DNA from: Bugula neritina
Lineage: Eukaryota > Bryozoa > Gymnolaemata > Cheilostomatida > Bugulidae
Assembly (NCBI GenBank): GCA_964035545.1
Contig: OZ037773.1
Span: forward strand, 10,418,251-10,480,250
Length of the DNA: 62,000 nucleotides
Reading direction: 5' to 3'
Below the pieces are notes generated by a model. It was not told the origin of the DNA and did no database searches. It was given only the letters and a program-made list of their open reading frames with translations. Positions 35,347 through 47,150 of the stretch are shown here, piece by piece. A program made the translations under genes and the position numbers. How positions within the stretch are numbered: position 1 is the first letter of the stretch; the number at the start of each line of letters is the position of its first letter.

Positions 35347-36090
35347 TGTAAACTATCATCCCTGGTTTGTAAACAGGCACAATGTGGTCTTCAGTCTCTA
35401 CTGATGTTTTATTGGTAAAACTGTCGTGAAAACTACAATTAATGAAATTGTGAATATGCTATAATGAATGATAATATGTGATAAAACTTTTATCAGTGAT
35501 AATTTGACACTAACTAATAAGCTTCAAATAAAGAACAAGTCTTGCTATAAAAATCAGTATACACCATCTAAATTATTAAAATTGATATTAAAAAAGGATA
35601 ATACAAATGCCATAAATGATTGTCAAAAATACTACAATAGCAATAATTACCTTGTTAGACCATCCAGGAATGGAGCTTATAACTTTGATGTTAATGTAGT
35701 AGGTATTTATTCTCTACTTTGACAATATTGATTTAAATGCAACAAAATATTTAATATAACATAAGTGAAAAGTTACTCAGCAGTTTATGCTACATGTTAG
35801 CTGACTGAAAGTGTAGCATAGAATGAGAGCTGAGAGTAAAATATACTTCAATGGATGAATCATTTCAGGAAGCTGATGGTGTAAAAAACTATTTATATAA
35901 CTTAGTCATAGTGAAATCATACACATGAGGAAATCTTGTTGACTTTCGTGTGCAAATTTGTCATAGCTATAAAAGCAAAACAGCTACATATACATGACTA
36001 ATGTAATGGTTTTCTAATTATGGGCACGTTGGTTAACTTTGTTTGTTTTGATGAGAGCAAGAAATTTCACTGGCATTCCAATTAATTACA
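35347..36090 (-). repeat. BEL/Pao 3' LTR
   Basis: 744 bp, seemingly identical to 43220-43963. An 84-codon frame on the opposite strand (35468-35722) occurs in both LTRs and is probably chance. Confidence 0.95.
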
Positions 36091-36137
36091 CTCCCACCTG
36101 AAATTTCTAAAAGTGACTTGTAATTTTGAATGTATGT

Positions 36138-39100
36138 TTAGCTCGATCGGACTAGTACAACTAATTTTGATATTGGTCGAATTAAATAGACTCTTTTATT
36201 GGAGTCTTTGGGGTATGTTTTACTACCAACAAGCACCCTAACTGATCTAACAACGCTGTCATGAGACAGGTTGCATTCTACGACACGTGCTAAAGGCCAC
36301 TGATTTCTTACTGTATTGTCATCACACAGTAGAACGATATCCCCCACCTTGATCTCTGGTACTTTATTTACCCATTTTTGCCGCGACTGTAAATAAAGCA
36401 AGTATTGCTTGCGCCAGCGTGTCCAAAATTCATTTGCCAACTGCTGGACCACTCTCCAACGCTTCCTCGCATATATGTCTGCCTCTTCAAATGTGCTTGG
36501 AGGTGGTAGAACAACGTCAGACTTCATAGTCAACAACATGTTTGGGGTGATTGGAAGCATGTCATCAGTTGTTGAGGTTAATGGGCGACAGTTTATGATG
36601 GCCATCACTTCATAAAACAAAGTTCGTAGCAAAGAGGTAGAGAGCCTCCCACCATGTCTCGTTCCAAGGCCTTGTAGCACAGAGCGGATAGTCCTTATCT
36701 GCCTTTCCCACACTCCTCCAAAATTGCTAGAGTGAGGAGGGTTGAAATTCATTGTGATGTTCATAGATTTAAGTTTGCTGTCGGTCCCATCACTTTGTAG
36801 AAGACTCGCGGCACCAATGAAGTTGGTACCTTGGTCTGATTGAATTGTCTGAATTGGACCCCTAATGGCTACCACAGTCCTGATAGCGTTTATAAAGCTG
36901 TCAGTAGTCATGTCCTCTAAAAGTTCAATGTGAACAGCTCGTGAGGCCATACATGTGACTATCAAGCCATATCGTTTCGATTCCTTTCTACCATCCTTGA
37001 CAATAAAAGGGCCGAAACAATCTAATCCACAGTGGGTGAAAGGAGGGGCTTTGTTAACTCTCACTGATGGTAATGTTGCCATTTGTGGTGTCAAGGGTTT
37101 AGCTTTGATTCTTTTACATGTTACACAGAGACGTAGCTTTGATGAAATTGTGGATTTACCACCAATGATCCAAAATCCCTGTGATCTTATTTTAGACAGA
37201 GTATACTCTAAGCCAAGGTGTCCTAGTTTTGCATGTGTGTCATTTATGATAAGCGTAGTGAGATGACTATGCTTAGGTAAGAGTAAAGGATGTTTTTCTT
37301 CGAATGATAGCAATTTACTGTTTTGTAGCCTTCCTCCCACCCTGAGTAGACCCGCCTTATCTAGAAATGGGCATAGTTTTGCAATGGAGCTATGCTTAGA
37401 TGTAGTCTGAGTTTGTTGGAGTTGCTTGATTTCTAGAGTGAAGAATTCTGATTGAACTGACTTGACCAAAGAGTGTAACGCTTTTTGGCGTTTCTCTTGC
37501 TGAGTGAGAGGGGTTTTGCATAGTGCTGTTTGGATTCTAGCAATAACCTTAAGAGTGTAATCTAGGTTAGAGAAAATGGTTATACGCTGACTAAGAGGAG
37601 CAAGGATGTGTTGAGTGGCTAATGCAACTTTCACTTCTTGATCGTCATGTGAGTTGATGAATTTTTTCTGATGAGGGAGTATGAGAGGTTCATTCCACAA
37701 GAAGTCTGGTCCTGTGAACCAAATGCACTCAGGAGAGAAAATTTGCTTTGGTGATAACCCACGTGATGCATGATCTGCAGGGTTGAGTTTAGTTGGGACA
37801 TGAAACCAGTTGTCGGCATTGGAGCCGTCACGGATTTGCTGAACTCGATTTGCAACAAATGTGTGATATCTAGCCTGTGTGTTCTTTATATAACCAAGAA
37901 CTACTTCTGAGTCAGAATAAAAGTACTGAGCTACATTGTCCATACCTAGCTCTTCTGCTGCCTTGAGGCTTAAATCTACAGCCCCACGTGCTGCTTGAAG
38001 TTCCAATCTGGGAACAGTAATAGCTTTGAGCGGAGTGACACGACCTTTGCTACAGATTAAAGCAACATGCACACGTTTGGCTGGGCTTACAAATCGCAAG
38101 TAGGAGCATTGGCCGTAGCCCGTTGTACTCGCGTCGCTAAAGGTATGGAGCTCAACCTTAGCAGGTGTTCCAAATGATGATGGTACGTAGTTTCTAGGAA
38201 TTGATAGGTGTTCAAGATCTTTGAGGCTTTGTTTCCATGGCAACCATTTTGCCAGCATGCTTTCATCTAAAGGATCATCCCAGTCTAAATGTTTTCTGCA
38301 AAGATCTTGGAGAACCATTTTACCTTGCAGTATAACCGGTGATATGAGGCCAAGTGGATCAAAGACCGAGGCTACATTTGAGAGCACACCTCGTCTAGTG
38401 TTGGGCTTATCAGCGAGATTAACTTGAAACTGAAAGGAATCTTGCTCAGAATTCCACATCAATCCCAAAGTTCTTTCAGTTGGAAGACAGTCAGAGTTTA
38501 GGTCAAGATCATGCAGAGTTGCAGATTGTTCAGATTTGGGGAATGAATTTAATACTTCTTTCTCGTTAGAAAGAATCTTGTGCAAGTGTACTTTACCTTG
38601 TTGGCAAATTCTCATTGCCTCAGTGAGTACTTTTGTTGCAGATGTTGCGTCAGGCATACTAAGCAAGCCGTCATCCACATAGAACTGATTTCTAATGAAG
38701 TTTCGGGCTTGTTGACTTGATGGATCATCTGTGCTGTATTGGTCAGCCAGATAACGTAGGCCATATGTTGCACATGCAGGAGACGAGGTCGCTCCAAACA
38801 CATGCACTTTCATGCGGAACACTGCTATTTCACCACGTTCATCTAGCCAGAAAAATCGGAGATAATCTGTATCTTCCGTTGCAACACGAAATTGGTGAAA
38901 CATTCGCTCAATATCACATGTAACAGCAATCTGTTCCTGGCGGAAGCGAAGGAGGATACCAGTTAGACTGTTTAGATAATCTGGACCTGTCATGAGATAG
39001 TCGTTTATGCACTTTCCATCTGTCTTTGCAGCACCATCGAAGACTACTCTAATCTTGCCTGGCTTCTTTGGATGCCATACCTCGAAATGTGGTATGTACC

Positions 39101-42100
39101 ATGTGCTGTCCTCATGGCTAGCTAAGCCTTGTGGAACTATTTCAGCCTCACCCTTGCTAATGAGGTCTTCCATGAACTTTTTGTACTGATTTTCCAAGTT
39201 TTGATTCTTAGAGAACTTTTTCAGTAGTGAATTGAATCGGTTTTTTGCTGTTTTAAAACTGTTATTTCGTGGTGGTTTGTGTTTGAAAGGTAGAGGCATG
39301 GTGACATGACCATCAATGATCTTTGTTTCTTGTTTCATGAGAGACAAAAATGCTCGGTCTTCTACAGAAGCCGCTTCTTTGTCTGTTACACATTCCTTGA
39401 AATCTTGAGCCAATATATTTATTATTTTGTTAATTTGTTTTGATGTTTCAGTTTGGCATTTGAAAGATACTGTGGTTTTAGCTTTCTTGGGTGAATGAGT
39501 TACGGTTTTATTGACTATTGTTGTTTTGCTGCCTGAATTGTCATCATGTGTGTTATTTGTAGCTAGACTACCCATGATAACCCACCCTAGGTCAGTACGT
39601 ACGCCAAATGGTTCATCGTCTGCGTCGTTTCCCACTACTACCTCTCTAGGTTTGAAGGCTAATGGGCAGTTGCCTCCAATGAGTAGACCTACTGAAATGT
39701 TTTGTCCCTTGACCATGTTTTTTGCCAAGTCTTGTAAATGTGGCCAGGCGGTAAGAGCACCCGCCTGTGGAATAGACTCATACTTAGCAGGTATTTCTTC
39801 TGCAGAATACACATTAGGAAGTTTCACCTCCTTATTGCAGCTATATCCTTTGATAATTAGGTCATCGGTTACCATTGTATCTAGCTCAAAGTTTTGGTGT
39901 GTCATTGTTGCCATTGGCAGTTTAGTTGGTTTTTTGGTGCATGTGAGTTGTTCAACAATAGAATTGGTTATATAACATGAGTCGCTGCCTGAGTCAAGGT
40001 TGGCATATGTTAATACTTTTGTATGTGGATCTTTGACAGAAGAAACCCAAACAGGAAGAGTCATAGACATGAGTGTTTGTGATGTATTTATGGAAAGATT
40101 ATTGCATACTGTGCTATCTTTATTTTGGTTTGAACATTGCATTTTACTTTCATCTGCTTGCTTTGTGGGTTGAGATGTGTATTTCTGGTGAAATATTGTG
40201 GGATGAGCTTGCTTACATGTCTCACATACTGGTTTCATGTTGCAGTTTTTGTAACTGTGACCGCTTACGGCACATTTGAAACATAAGCTGTTGCTAGCAA
40301 GGAAGTCATTTACTTGTTGAGCAGAAAGTTTTGCTAAATTCCAGCAGTGAGCAGTGTGGTGTTTCCATCTGGGTTTTTTGTTTGAGAGGCAGTATGCACA
40401 TTCTGGTTCTTTTCTCTGCTTTTGGTCAAATGACAGGCTGTTTTGTTGTTTTGCTGACTGGCTGTCAGTGTGTTGTGACTTATTAGCATGTTTTTGTTGA
40501 TTTTTGACTAATTCTGAAGTTTTTGAAACTATTGGTGTTGGTAATGTTGTTTCAGATTTTAATGTAATTGAGTGTTTGCTGTTGTTTTGTTTGGTGATTG
40601 GCTTGAATGCAGTTTTACTGGACCCACTTTTATATTTTTCTCTCAAATTGCTACAAGAAATTTTAGCCTCATGTGCTACAAAGTCTGCAAATTTATGAAA
40701 GGAAGGGAACACTTTTCTCTTTTCCTCCTCTGCAATGGCATGTCTTAACCATCGTTCTTGAAGGTTGTTGGGCAGAACACTCGCTAGCTTTTTGTTCTCC
40801 CGTTTTCTGTCCAGGACTTTTAAACCAGATATCTGCCTTGAGGCAGATAGACATTGGTTTAAGAAGTAACTGTAACTCTTGAGAGATTTGGCATCAGTTA
40901 CTCTAGGCCATGCTTCTAGTCGGTCTAGAAACTGCTCTTCAATCAGCTCTTCCGAACCAAACTCAGTTTCGAGAGCATGTAATGCATCTTGATACGCATT
41001 TGAACTTTGCAATGAAAAATAGCCCCTTATAGCCTGCTTGGCATCGCCATCCACATACTCTCTCAACAAATGGAGCTTCTGTAAATCGGTATATGGACAA
41101 GAACCAATCAAACCATCAAAGGCCAGCTTCCAATCTGCGTACTCAAGCGGATCACCAGTAAACTTGTCAGGAGTGGGAAGATGATTGGCTTGCATTGTCA
41201 TAGCGGCGGCCATTGAGTCACCTATACTCTTCCCTATAGCAGCAGAGAAATCTGTAGTGGTCAGATTGGTAAGTGGGTTAGGTGATTGCAAGTGTGTATG
41301 TGTGGGATGAGTATTTTGGTGTGTGGGAAGATGAGCAGCTGAGTTGACTTGTGGATATTGTTCATAAGGATCTTTGTGGATACCTGGGCTTTGGTGAGGC
41401 AACTCCTCCTTAGTCATTAAAGACTGCTTTATATCGTGAGCTGGTTGACCTCCAGTTGATGGGAATTGATTTGAGAGGTCAATATGATGTGGAGAATGCA
41501 GAAATGGTGAAGGCTTCGATGAGTTATGAGATGCTCTAGAAGGGGGTCTCATGAGAGTATCTCTAAGCTCAGTTTCAAGCTCATCGTCTAGGGCTTGCTG
41601 AAATGCATTTAGCTGAGCTTTCTCTGCATCGATTTCAGCTTTGAGTTTCAGCTCGGCAATGTGGCCTTTGCGAGTGAGGATTTGCTCTTTGTGCTTGAGC
41701 TCAAGACGCTGTATTTCCTCTTCAACCTGCCGAGCTTCACACTCTGCTTGAAACTTTGCTTCAGCAGCAGCAACTTTAGCCGCAGATTTAGCTAATTGAG
41801 CTTTATAGTATGATGCGTTAGATTTGGAAGATCTAGATGTACCAGTAGTTCTTGTTTTCCAAGAACCACTAGCGGAATCAGGTGCATGAGATGAGGATAT
41901 GTCACTAGCTCCAGAATGTCTAGAATTGCCAATATGGTGACTAGAATGATGAGATTTCTTTGACTTGGAGTGATTAGATTGATAATCAGAACTATGTACG
42001 CTGACGGATTTGGCAGGCCCAGCGCGTTCCGACTCAACTGAATTTTTTGACTTACTCGAGGAATGACTAGCATGCGATTTGACAATTTTTGAATTATCTG

Positions 42101-42506
42101 AGGGAGGGATGGATGGTAACACGCGAGATCTTACATCAACTTTTGCTATTTTGAAAGTGCTATTTTCGCCGTCAGAACTATTGGCGTCCATTTCATGAAG
42201 CCAATGCTCAAGTTTTGTTAAAATAGTTTTTCTATCGCCTGCAATACGATCAAATTCACGCAGTATATTTCGCAGCTTCTCCTCACTTATACCTAAACCG
42301 CGAGCTTCTGTTAAATGTTGTTCGGCTTCTTGTACAGTTTGATTGTTTAGAAGCTGTTTTCGCAGCTCTTTTGCGCGAATTAATGTAATGTTGTCCGCCA
42401 ATTCTCGAGTTACTAGCAAATGGAATTCACTAATAATTTCTAATGATATTTTTATATGCTCTAAGTGTTGCTGAACACGCAGCCGTGCGCTATGATAATG
42501 ACTCAT
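36138..42506 (-). CDS. BEL/Pao gag-pol polyprotein (2122 aa)
   Basis: One uninterrupted frame. Residues 1-330: gag N-terminus with Ser/His-rich and Ala/Glu-rich coiled-coil parts. About 440-620: DUF1759-like gag core. About 735-760: zinc knuckle CFKCAVSGHSYKNC. About 835: aspartic protease LDSGSDSCYI. About 1140-1300: reverse transcriptase with YVDD near 1274. About 1330-1480: Pao-type A17/RNase H region with TFSDAST near 1453. About 1760-1800: H2C2 zinc finger (LCVTCKRIK). About 1825-1935: integrase core with catalytic Asp in LDCFGPF and QSDQGTNF and Glu in GGVWERQIR. The end is the DUF5641-type domain. The protein would form capsids, copy the RNA and insert the cDNA. All visible catalytic motifs are present and no break is seen. 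Confidence 0.96.
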   Translation of the reverse strand: MSHYHSARLRVQQHLEHIKISLEIISEFHLLVTRELADNITLIRAKELRKQLLNNQTVQEAEQHLTEARGLGISEEKLRNILREFDRIAGDRKTILTKLEHWLHEMDANSSDGENSTFKIAKVDVRSRVLPSIPPSDNSKIVKSHASHSSSKSKNSVESERAGPAKSVSVHSSDYQSNHSKSKKSHHSSHHIGNSRHSGASDISSSHAPDSASGSWKTRTTGTSRSSKSNASYYKAQLAKSAAKVAAAEAKFQAECEARQVEEEIQRLELKHKEQILTRKGHIAELKLKAEIDAEKAQLNAFQQALDDELETELRDTLMRPPSRASHNSSKPSPFLHSPHHIDLSNQFPSTGGQPAHDIKQSLMTKEELPHQSPGIHKDPYEQYPQVNSAAHLPTHQNTHPTHTHLQSPNPLTNLTTTDFSAAIGKSIGDSMAAAMTMQANHLPTPDKFTGDPLEYADWKLAFDGLIGSCPYTDLQKLHLLREYVDGDAKQAIRGYFSLQSSNAYQDALHALETEFGSEELIEEQFLDRLEAWPRVTDAKSLKSYSYFLNQCLSASRQISGLKVLDRKRENKKLASVLPNNLQERWLRHAIAEEEKRKVFPSFHKFADFVAHEAKISCSNLREKYKSGSSKTAFKPITKQNNSKHSITLKSETTLPTPIVSKTSELVKNQQKHANKSQHTDSQSAKQQNSLSFDQKQRKEPECAYCLSNKKPRWKHHTAHCWNLAKLSAQQVNDFLASNSLCFKCAVSGHSYKNCNMKPVCETCKQAHPTIFHQKYTSQPTKQADESKMQCSNQNKDSTVCNNLSINTSQTLMSMTLPVWVSSVKDPHTKVLTYANLDSGSDSCYITNSIVEQLTCTKKPTKLPMATMTHQNFELDTMVTDDLIIKGYSCNKEVKLPNVYSAEEIPAKYESIPQAGALTAWPHLQDLAKNMVKGQNISVGLLIGGNCPLAFKPREVVVGNDADDEPFGVRTDLGWVIMGSLATNNTHDDNSGSKTTIVNKTVTHSPKKAKTTVSFKCQTETSKQINKIINILAQDFKECVTDKEAASVEDRAFLSLMKQETKIIDGHVTMPLPFKHKPPRNNSFKTAKNRFNSLLKKFSKNQNLENQYKKFMEDLISKGEAEIVPQGLASHEDSTWYIPHFEVWHPKKPGKIRVVFDGAAKTDGKCINDYLMTGPDYLNSLTGILLRFRQEQIAVTCDIERMFHQFRVATEDTDYLRFFWLDERGEIAVFRMKVHVFGATSSPACATYGLRYLADQYSTDDPSSQQARNFIRNQFYVDDGLLSMPDATSATKVLTEAMRICQQGKVHLHKILSNEKEVLNSFPKSEQSATLHDLDLNSDCLPTERTLGLMWNSEQDSFQFQVNLADKPNTRRGVLSNVASVFDPLGLISPVILQGKMVLQDLCRKHLDWDDPLDESMLAKWLPWKQSLKDLEHLSIPRNYVPSSFGTPAKVELHTFSDASTTGYGQCSYLRFVSPAKRVHVALICSKGRVTPLKAITVPRLELQAARGAVDLSLKAAEELGMDNVAQYFYSDSEVVLGYIKNTQARYHTFVANRVQQIRDGSNADNWFHVPTKLNPADHASRGLSPKQIFSPECIWFTGPDFLWNEPLILPHQKKFINSHDDQEVKVALATQHILAPLSQRITIFSNLDYTLKVIARIQTALCKTPLTQQEKRQKALHSLVKSVQSEFFTLEIKQLQQTQTTSKHSSIAKLCPFLDKAGLLRVGGRLQNSKLLSFEEKHPLLLPKHSHLTTLIINDTHAKLGHLGLEYTLSKIRSQGFWIIGGKSTISSKLRLCVTCKRIKAKPLTPQMATLPSVRVNKAPPFTHCGLDCFGPFIVKDGRKESKRYGLIVTCMASRAVHIELLEDMTTDSFINAIRTVVAIRGPIQTIQSDQGTNFIGAASLLQSDGTDSKLKSMNITMNFNPPHSSNFGGVWERQIRTIRSVLQGLGTRHGGRLSTSLLRTLFYEVMAIINCRPLTSTTDDMLPITPNMLLTMKSDVVLPPPSTFEEADIYARKRWRVVQQLANEFWTRWRKQYLLYLQSRQKWVNKVPEIKVGDIVLLCDDNTVRNQWPLARVVECNLSHDSVVRSVRVLVGSKTYPKDSNKRVYLIRPISKLVVLVRSS

Positions 42507-43219
42507 AGGCTACTGAATTTGAGTGCCAGCCAATGAAATTAATTGCTCTCAAAAAGTTTCTAATGTATGATTGTGCAATAGTGCATGCAAAACTAAGTAG
42601 TATTTGTCTAATATATGTAGCTGAATTTGAAAATTGAATACTGCACCTACTTGCAGTATAAGACTGCCTCTATATGTATGATTTCACTATTACACAAGTA
42701 AATTTGATACCTAGTGTCAGTGATAAATAATATAAAGAACAGATTTACAGAATGAGTATAAGGAAATGATTCCCTATGACTACAAAAAGACAAATATTTT
42801 CAATATTACAATACCCAGAAAAGAAATTATTTTTTAATCAAGTCTTGTGTGATAAAAAATAGTTTCTGTGTAATGTTTGATCAAAGCTAGCAACGTTCTA
42901 CTGAATTCCAATGAGTCTGATACTGCTAATTTGTGTGATTAGCAGTGAATGAATTCTTAGAAGTAATGGTTACTTAGCTGTAACTTGTATGTATGACAGG
43001 AGTGTGAGTGCTGGTTACTATAGTGGTTGGCAGTGTAGCTATTGTTGACAATGCTGGAGACTTGGCAGTAGAGTTGATGGATGCTATACTGATCTAACAA
43101 TGCTGAGGCTGGATCGGTAGTTGTCTTTTCTAGCTGCTGTTTGTCTCGCTGGTCTCAAGTTAGCGCAAGCCACTGGTTATAGGATTAGCAAGCTGTTTAC
43201 TCCAGTCACAAGTTTTCAC
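42507..43219 (-). other. BEL/Pao untranslated leader
   Basis: 713 bp between the 5' LTR and gag. A primer-binding site should lie next to 43219; TGGAGTAAACAG about 15 bases in is a candidate but I could not assign the tRNA. Confidence 0.5.
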
Positions 43220-43963
43220 TGTAAACTATCATCCCTGGTTTGTAAACAGGCACAATGTGGTCTTCAGTCTCTACTGATGTTTTATTGGTAAAACTGTCGT
43301 GAAAACTACAATTAATGAAATTGTGAATATGCTATAATGAATGATAATATGTGATAAAACTTTTATCAGTGATAATTTGACACTAACTAATAAGCTTCAA
43401 ATAAAGAACAAGTCTTGCTATAAAAATCAGTATACACCATCTAAATTATTAAAATTGATATTAAAAAAGGATAATACAAATGCCATAAATGATTGTCAAA
43501 AATACTACAATAGCAATAATTACCTTGTTAGACCATCCAGGAATGGAGCTTATAACTTTGATGTTAATGTAGTAGGTATTTATTCTCTACTTTGACAATA
43601 TTGATTTAAATGCAACAAAATATTTAATATAACATAAGTGAAAAGTTACTCAGCAGTTTATGCTACATGTTAGCTGACTGAAAGTGTAGCATAGAATGAG
43701 AGCTGAGAGTAAAATATACTTCAATGGATGAATCATTTCAGGAAGCTGATGGTGTAAAAAACTATTTATATAACTTAGTCATAGTGAAATCATACACATG
43801 AGGAAATCTTGTTGACTTTCGTGTGCAAATTTGTCATAGCTATAAAAGCAAAACAGCTACATATACATGACTAATGTAATGGTTTTCTAATTATGGGCAC
43901 GTTGGTTAACTTTGTTTGTTTTGATGAGAGCAAGAAATTTCACTGGCATTCCAATTAATTACA
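43220..43963 (-). repeat. BEL/Pao 5' LTR
   Basis: 744 bp, same sequence as 35347-36090; would carry the element's promoter on the minus strand. Confidence 0.95.
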
Positions 43964-46900
43964 TATACTGTATACAAGATAGTATATTGTATACCTGTAT
44001 AACTATATATACTATATACAAGACAATACATTGTATATCTGTATAACTATATATACTGTATACAAGACAGTACATTGTATATCTGTATAACTATATATAT
44101 ACTGTATACAAGATAGTACATTATATATCTGTATAACTATATATACTGTATACAAGACAGTACACTGTATATCTGTATAACTATATATACTGTATACAAG
44201 ACAGTACATTGTATATCTGTATAACTATATATACTGTATACAAGACAGTACATTGTATATCTGTATAACTATATATACTGTATACAAGACAGTACACTGT
44301 ATATCTGTATAACTATATATACTGTATACAAGACAGTACATTGTATATCTGTATAACTATATATACTGTATACAAGACAGTACATTGTATATCTGTATAA
44401 CTATATATACTGTATACAAGACAGTACATTGTATATCTGTATAACTATATATACTGTATACAAGACAGTACACTGTATATCTGTATAACTATATATACTG
44501 TATACAAGACAGTACACTGTATATCTGTATAACTATATATACTGTATACAAGACAGTACATTGTATATCTGTATAACTATATATACTGTATACAAGACAG
44601 TACATTGTATATCTGTATAACTATATATACGGTATACAAGACAGTACACTGTATATCTGTATAACTATATATACTGTATACAAGACAGTACATTGTATAT
44701 CTGTATAACTATATATACTGTATACAAGACAGTACACTGTATATCTATATAACTATATATACTGTATACAAGACAGTATACTGTATATCTGTATAACTAT
44801 ATATACTGTATACAAGACAGTACACTGTATATCTGTATAACTATATATACTGTATACAAGACAGTACACTGTATATCTGTATAACTATATATACTGTATA
44901 CAGTACATTGTATATCTGTATAACTATATATACTGTATACAAGACAGTACATTGTATATCTGTATAACTATATATACTGTATACAAGACAGTACATTGTA
45001 TATCTGTATAACTATATATACTGTATACAAGGCAGTACATTGTATATCTGTATAACTATATATACGGTATACAATACACTGTATATCTGTATAACTATAT
45101 ATATACTGTATACAATACAGTACATTGTATATCTGTATAACTATATATACTATATACAAGACAGTACATTGTATATCTGTATAACTATATATACTGTATA
45201 CAAGATAGTACATTGTATATCTGTATAACTATATATATTGTATACAAGACAGTACATTGTATATCTGTATAACTATATATACTGTATACAAGACAGTACA
45301 TTGTATATCTGTATAACTATATATACTGTATACAAGACAGTACATTGTATATCTGTATAACTATATATACTGTATACAAGATAGTACATTGTATATCTGT
45401 ATAACTATATATATTGTATACAAGACAGTACATTGTATATCTGTATAACTATATATACTGTATATACAAGACAGTACATTGTATATCTGTATAACTATAT
45501 ATACTGTATACAAGACAGTACATTGTATATCTGTATAACTATATATACTGTATACAAGACAGTACATTGTGTATCTGTATAACTATATATACTGTATACA
45601 AGACAGTACATTGTATATCTATATAACTATATATACTGTATACAAGACAGTACATTGTATATCTGTATAACTATATATACTGTACACAAGACAGTACATT
45701 GTATATCTGTATAATTATATATACTGTATACAAGACAGTACATTGTATATCTGTATAACTATATATACTGTATACAAGACAGTACATTGTATATCTGTAT
45801 AACTATATATACTATATACAAGACAGTACACTGTATATCTGTATAACTATATATACTGTATGCAAGACAGTACACTGTATATCTGTATAACTATATATAC
45901 TGTATACAATACACTGTATATCTGTATAACTATATATACTGTATACAAGACAGTACATTGTATATCTGTATAACTATATATACTGTATACAAGACAGTAC
46001 ATTGTATATCTGAATAACTATATATACTGTATACAAGACAGTACATTGTATATCTGTATAACTATATATACTGTATACAAGACAGTACATTGTATATCTG
46101 TATAACTATATATACTGTATACAGTACAGTACATTGTATATCTGTATAACTATATATACTGTATACAAGACAGTACATTGTATATCTGTATAACTATATA
46201 TACTATATACAAGACAGTACACTGTATATCTGTATAACTATATATACTGTATACAAGACAGTACATTGTATATCTGTATAACTATATATACTGTATACAA
46301 GACAGTACATTGTATATCTGAATAACTATATATACTGTATACAAGACAGTACATTGTATATCTGTATAACTATATATACTGTATACAAGACAGTACATTG
46401 TATATCTGTATATAATTATATATACTGTATACAAGACAATACATTGTATATCTGTATAACTATATATACGGTATACAAGACAGTACATTGTATATCTGTA
46501 TAACTATATATACGGTATACAAGACAGTACATTGTATATCTGTATAACTATATATACTGTATACAAGACAGTACATTGTATATCTGTATAACTATATATA
46601 CTATATACAAGACAGTACACTGTATATCTGTATAACTATATATACTGTATACAAGACAGTACATTGTATATCTGTATAACTATATATACTGTATACAATA
46701 CACTGTATATCTGTATAACTATATATACTGTATACAAGACAGTACATTGTATATCTGTATAACTATATATACTGTATACAAGACAGTATATTGTATATCT
46801 GTATAACTATATATACTGTATACAAGACAGTACACTGTATATCTGTATAACTATATATACTGTATACAAGACAGTACATTGTATATCTGTATAACTATAT

Positions 46901-47150
46901 ATACTGTATACAAGACAGTACATTGTATATCTGTATAACTATATATACGGTATACAAGACAGTATATTGTATATCTGTATAACTATATATACTGTACACA
47001 AGACAGTACATTGTATATCTGTATAACTATATATACTGTATACAAGACAGTACACTGTATATCTGTATAACTATATATATACTGTATACAAGACAGTACA
47101 CTGTATATCTGTATAACTATATATACTGTATACTAGACAGTACATTGTAT
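43964..47150. repeat. 44-bp minisatellite, about 72 units
   Basis: Units contain ACTGTATACAAGACAGTACA followed by TTGTATATCTGTATAACTAT, with period exactly 44 (for example 44161 to 44205). Each unit can pair TATACAA with TTGTATA around GACAGTACA. Variants include CACTG for CATTG and short deletions. The BEL element inserted at its left edge. Confidence 0.95.

Larger units (their letters stand above)
35347..43963 (-). mobile_element. BEL/Pao LTR retrotransposon, full length
   Basis: Element of 8,617 bp on the minus strand. LTRs at 35347-36090 and 43220-43963 are each 744 bp and look identical base for base, and begin and end TG...CA. Target duplication TATAC is at 35342-35346 and 43964-43968. 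A purine tract (AGGTGGGAG) borders the 3' LTR at 36091-36099. A 713-bp leader separates the 5' LTR from one long gag-pol frame. No envelope gene. The identical LTRs and intact frame indicate a recent insertion. Confidence 0.95.

Noticed and set aside
35468-35722. 84-codon frame, repeated at 43341-43595
   Set aside because: It lies antisense in both BEL LTRs and is duplicated only because the LTRs are; no domain or conserved feature.
43964-47150. Tandem open frames of 60-80 codons rich in Tyr, Ile and Val
   Set aside because: The 44-bp array gives recurring short frames in several phases; no start context, splice sites or conserved product.
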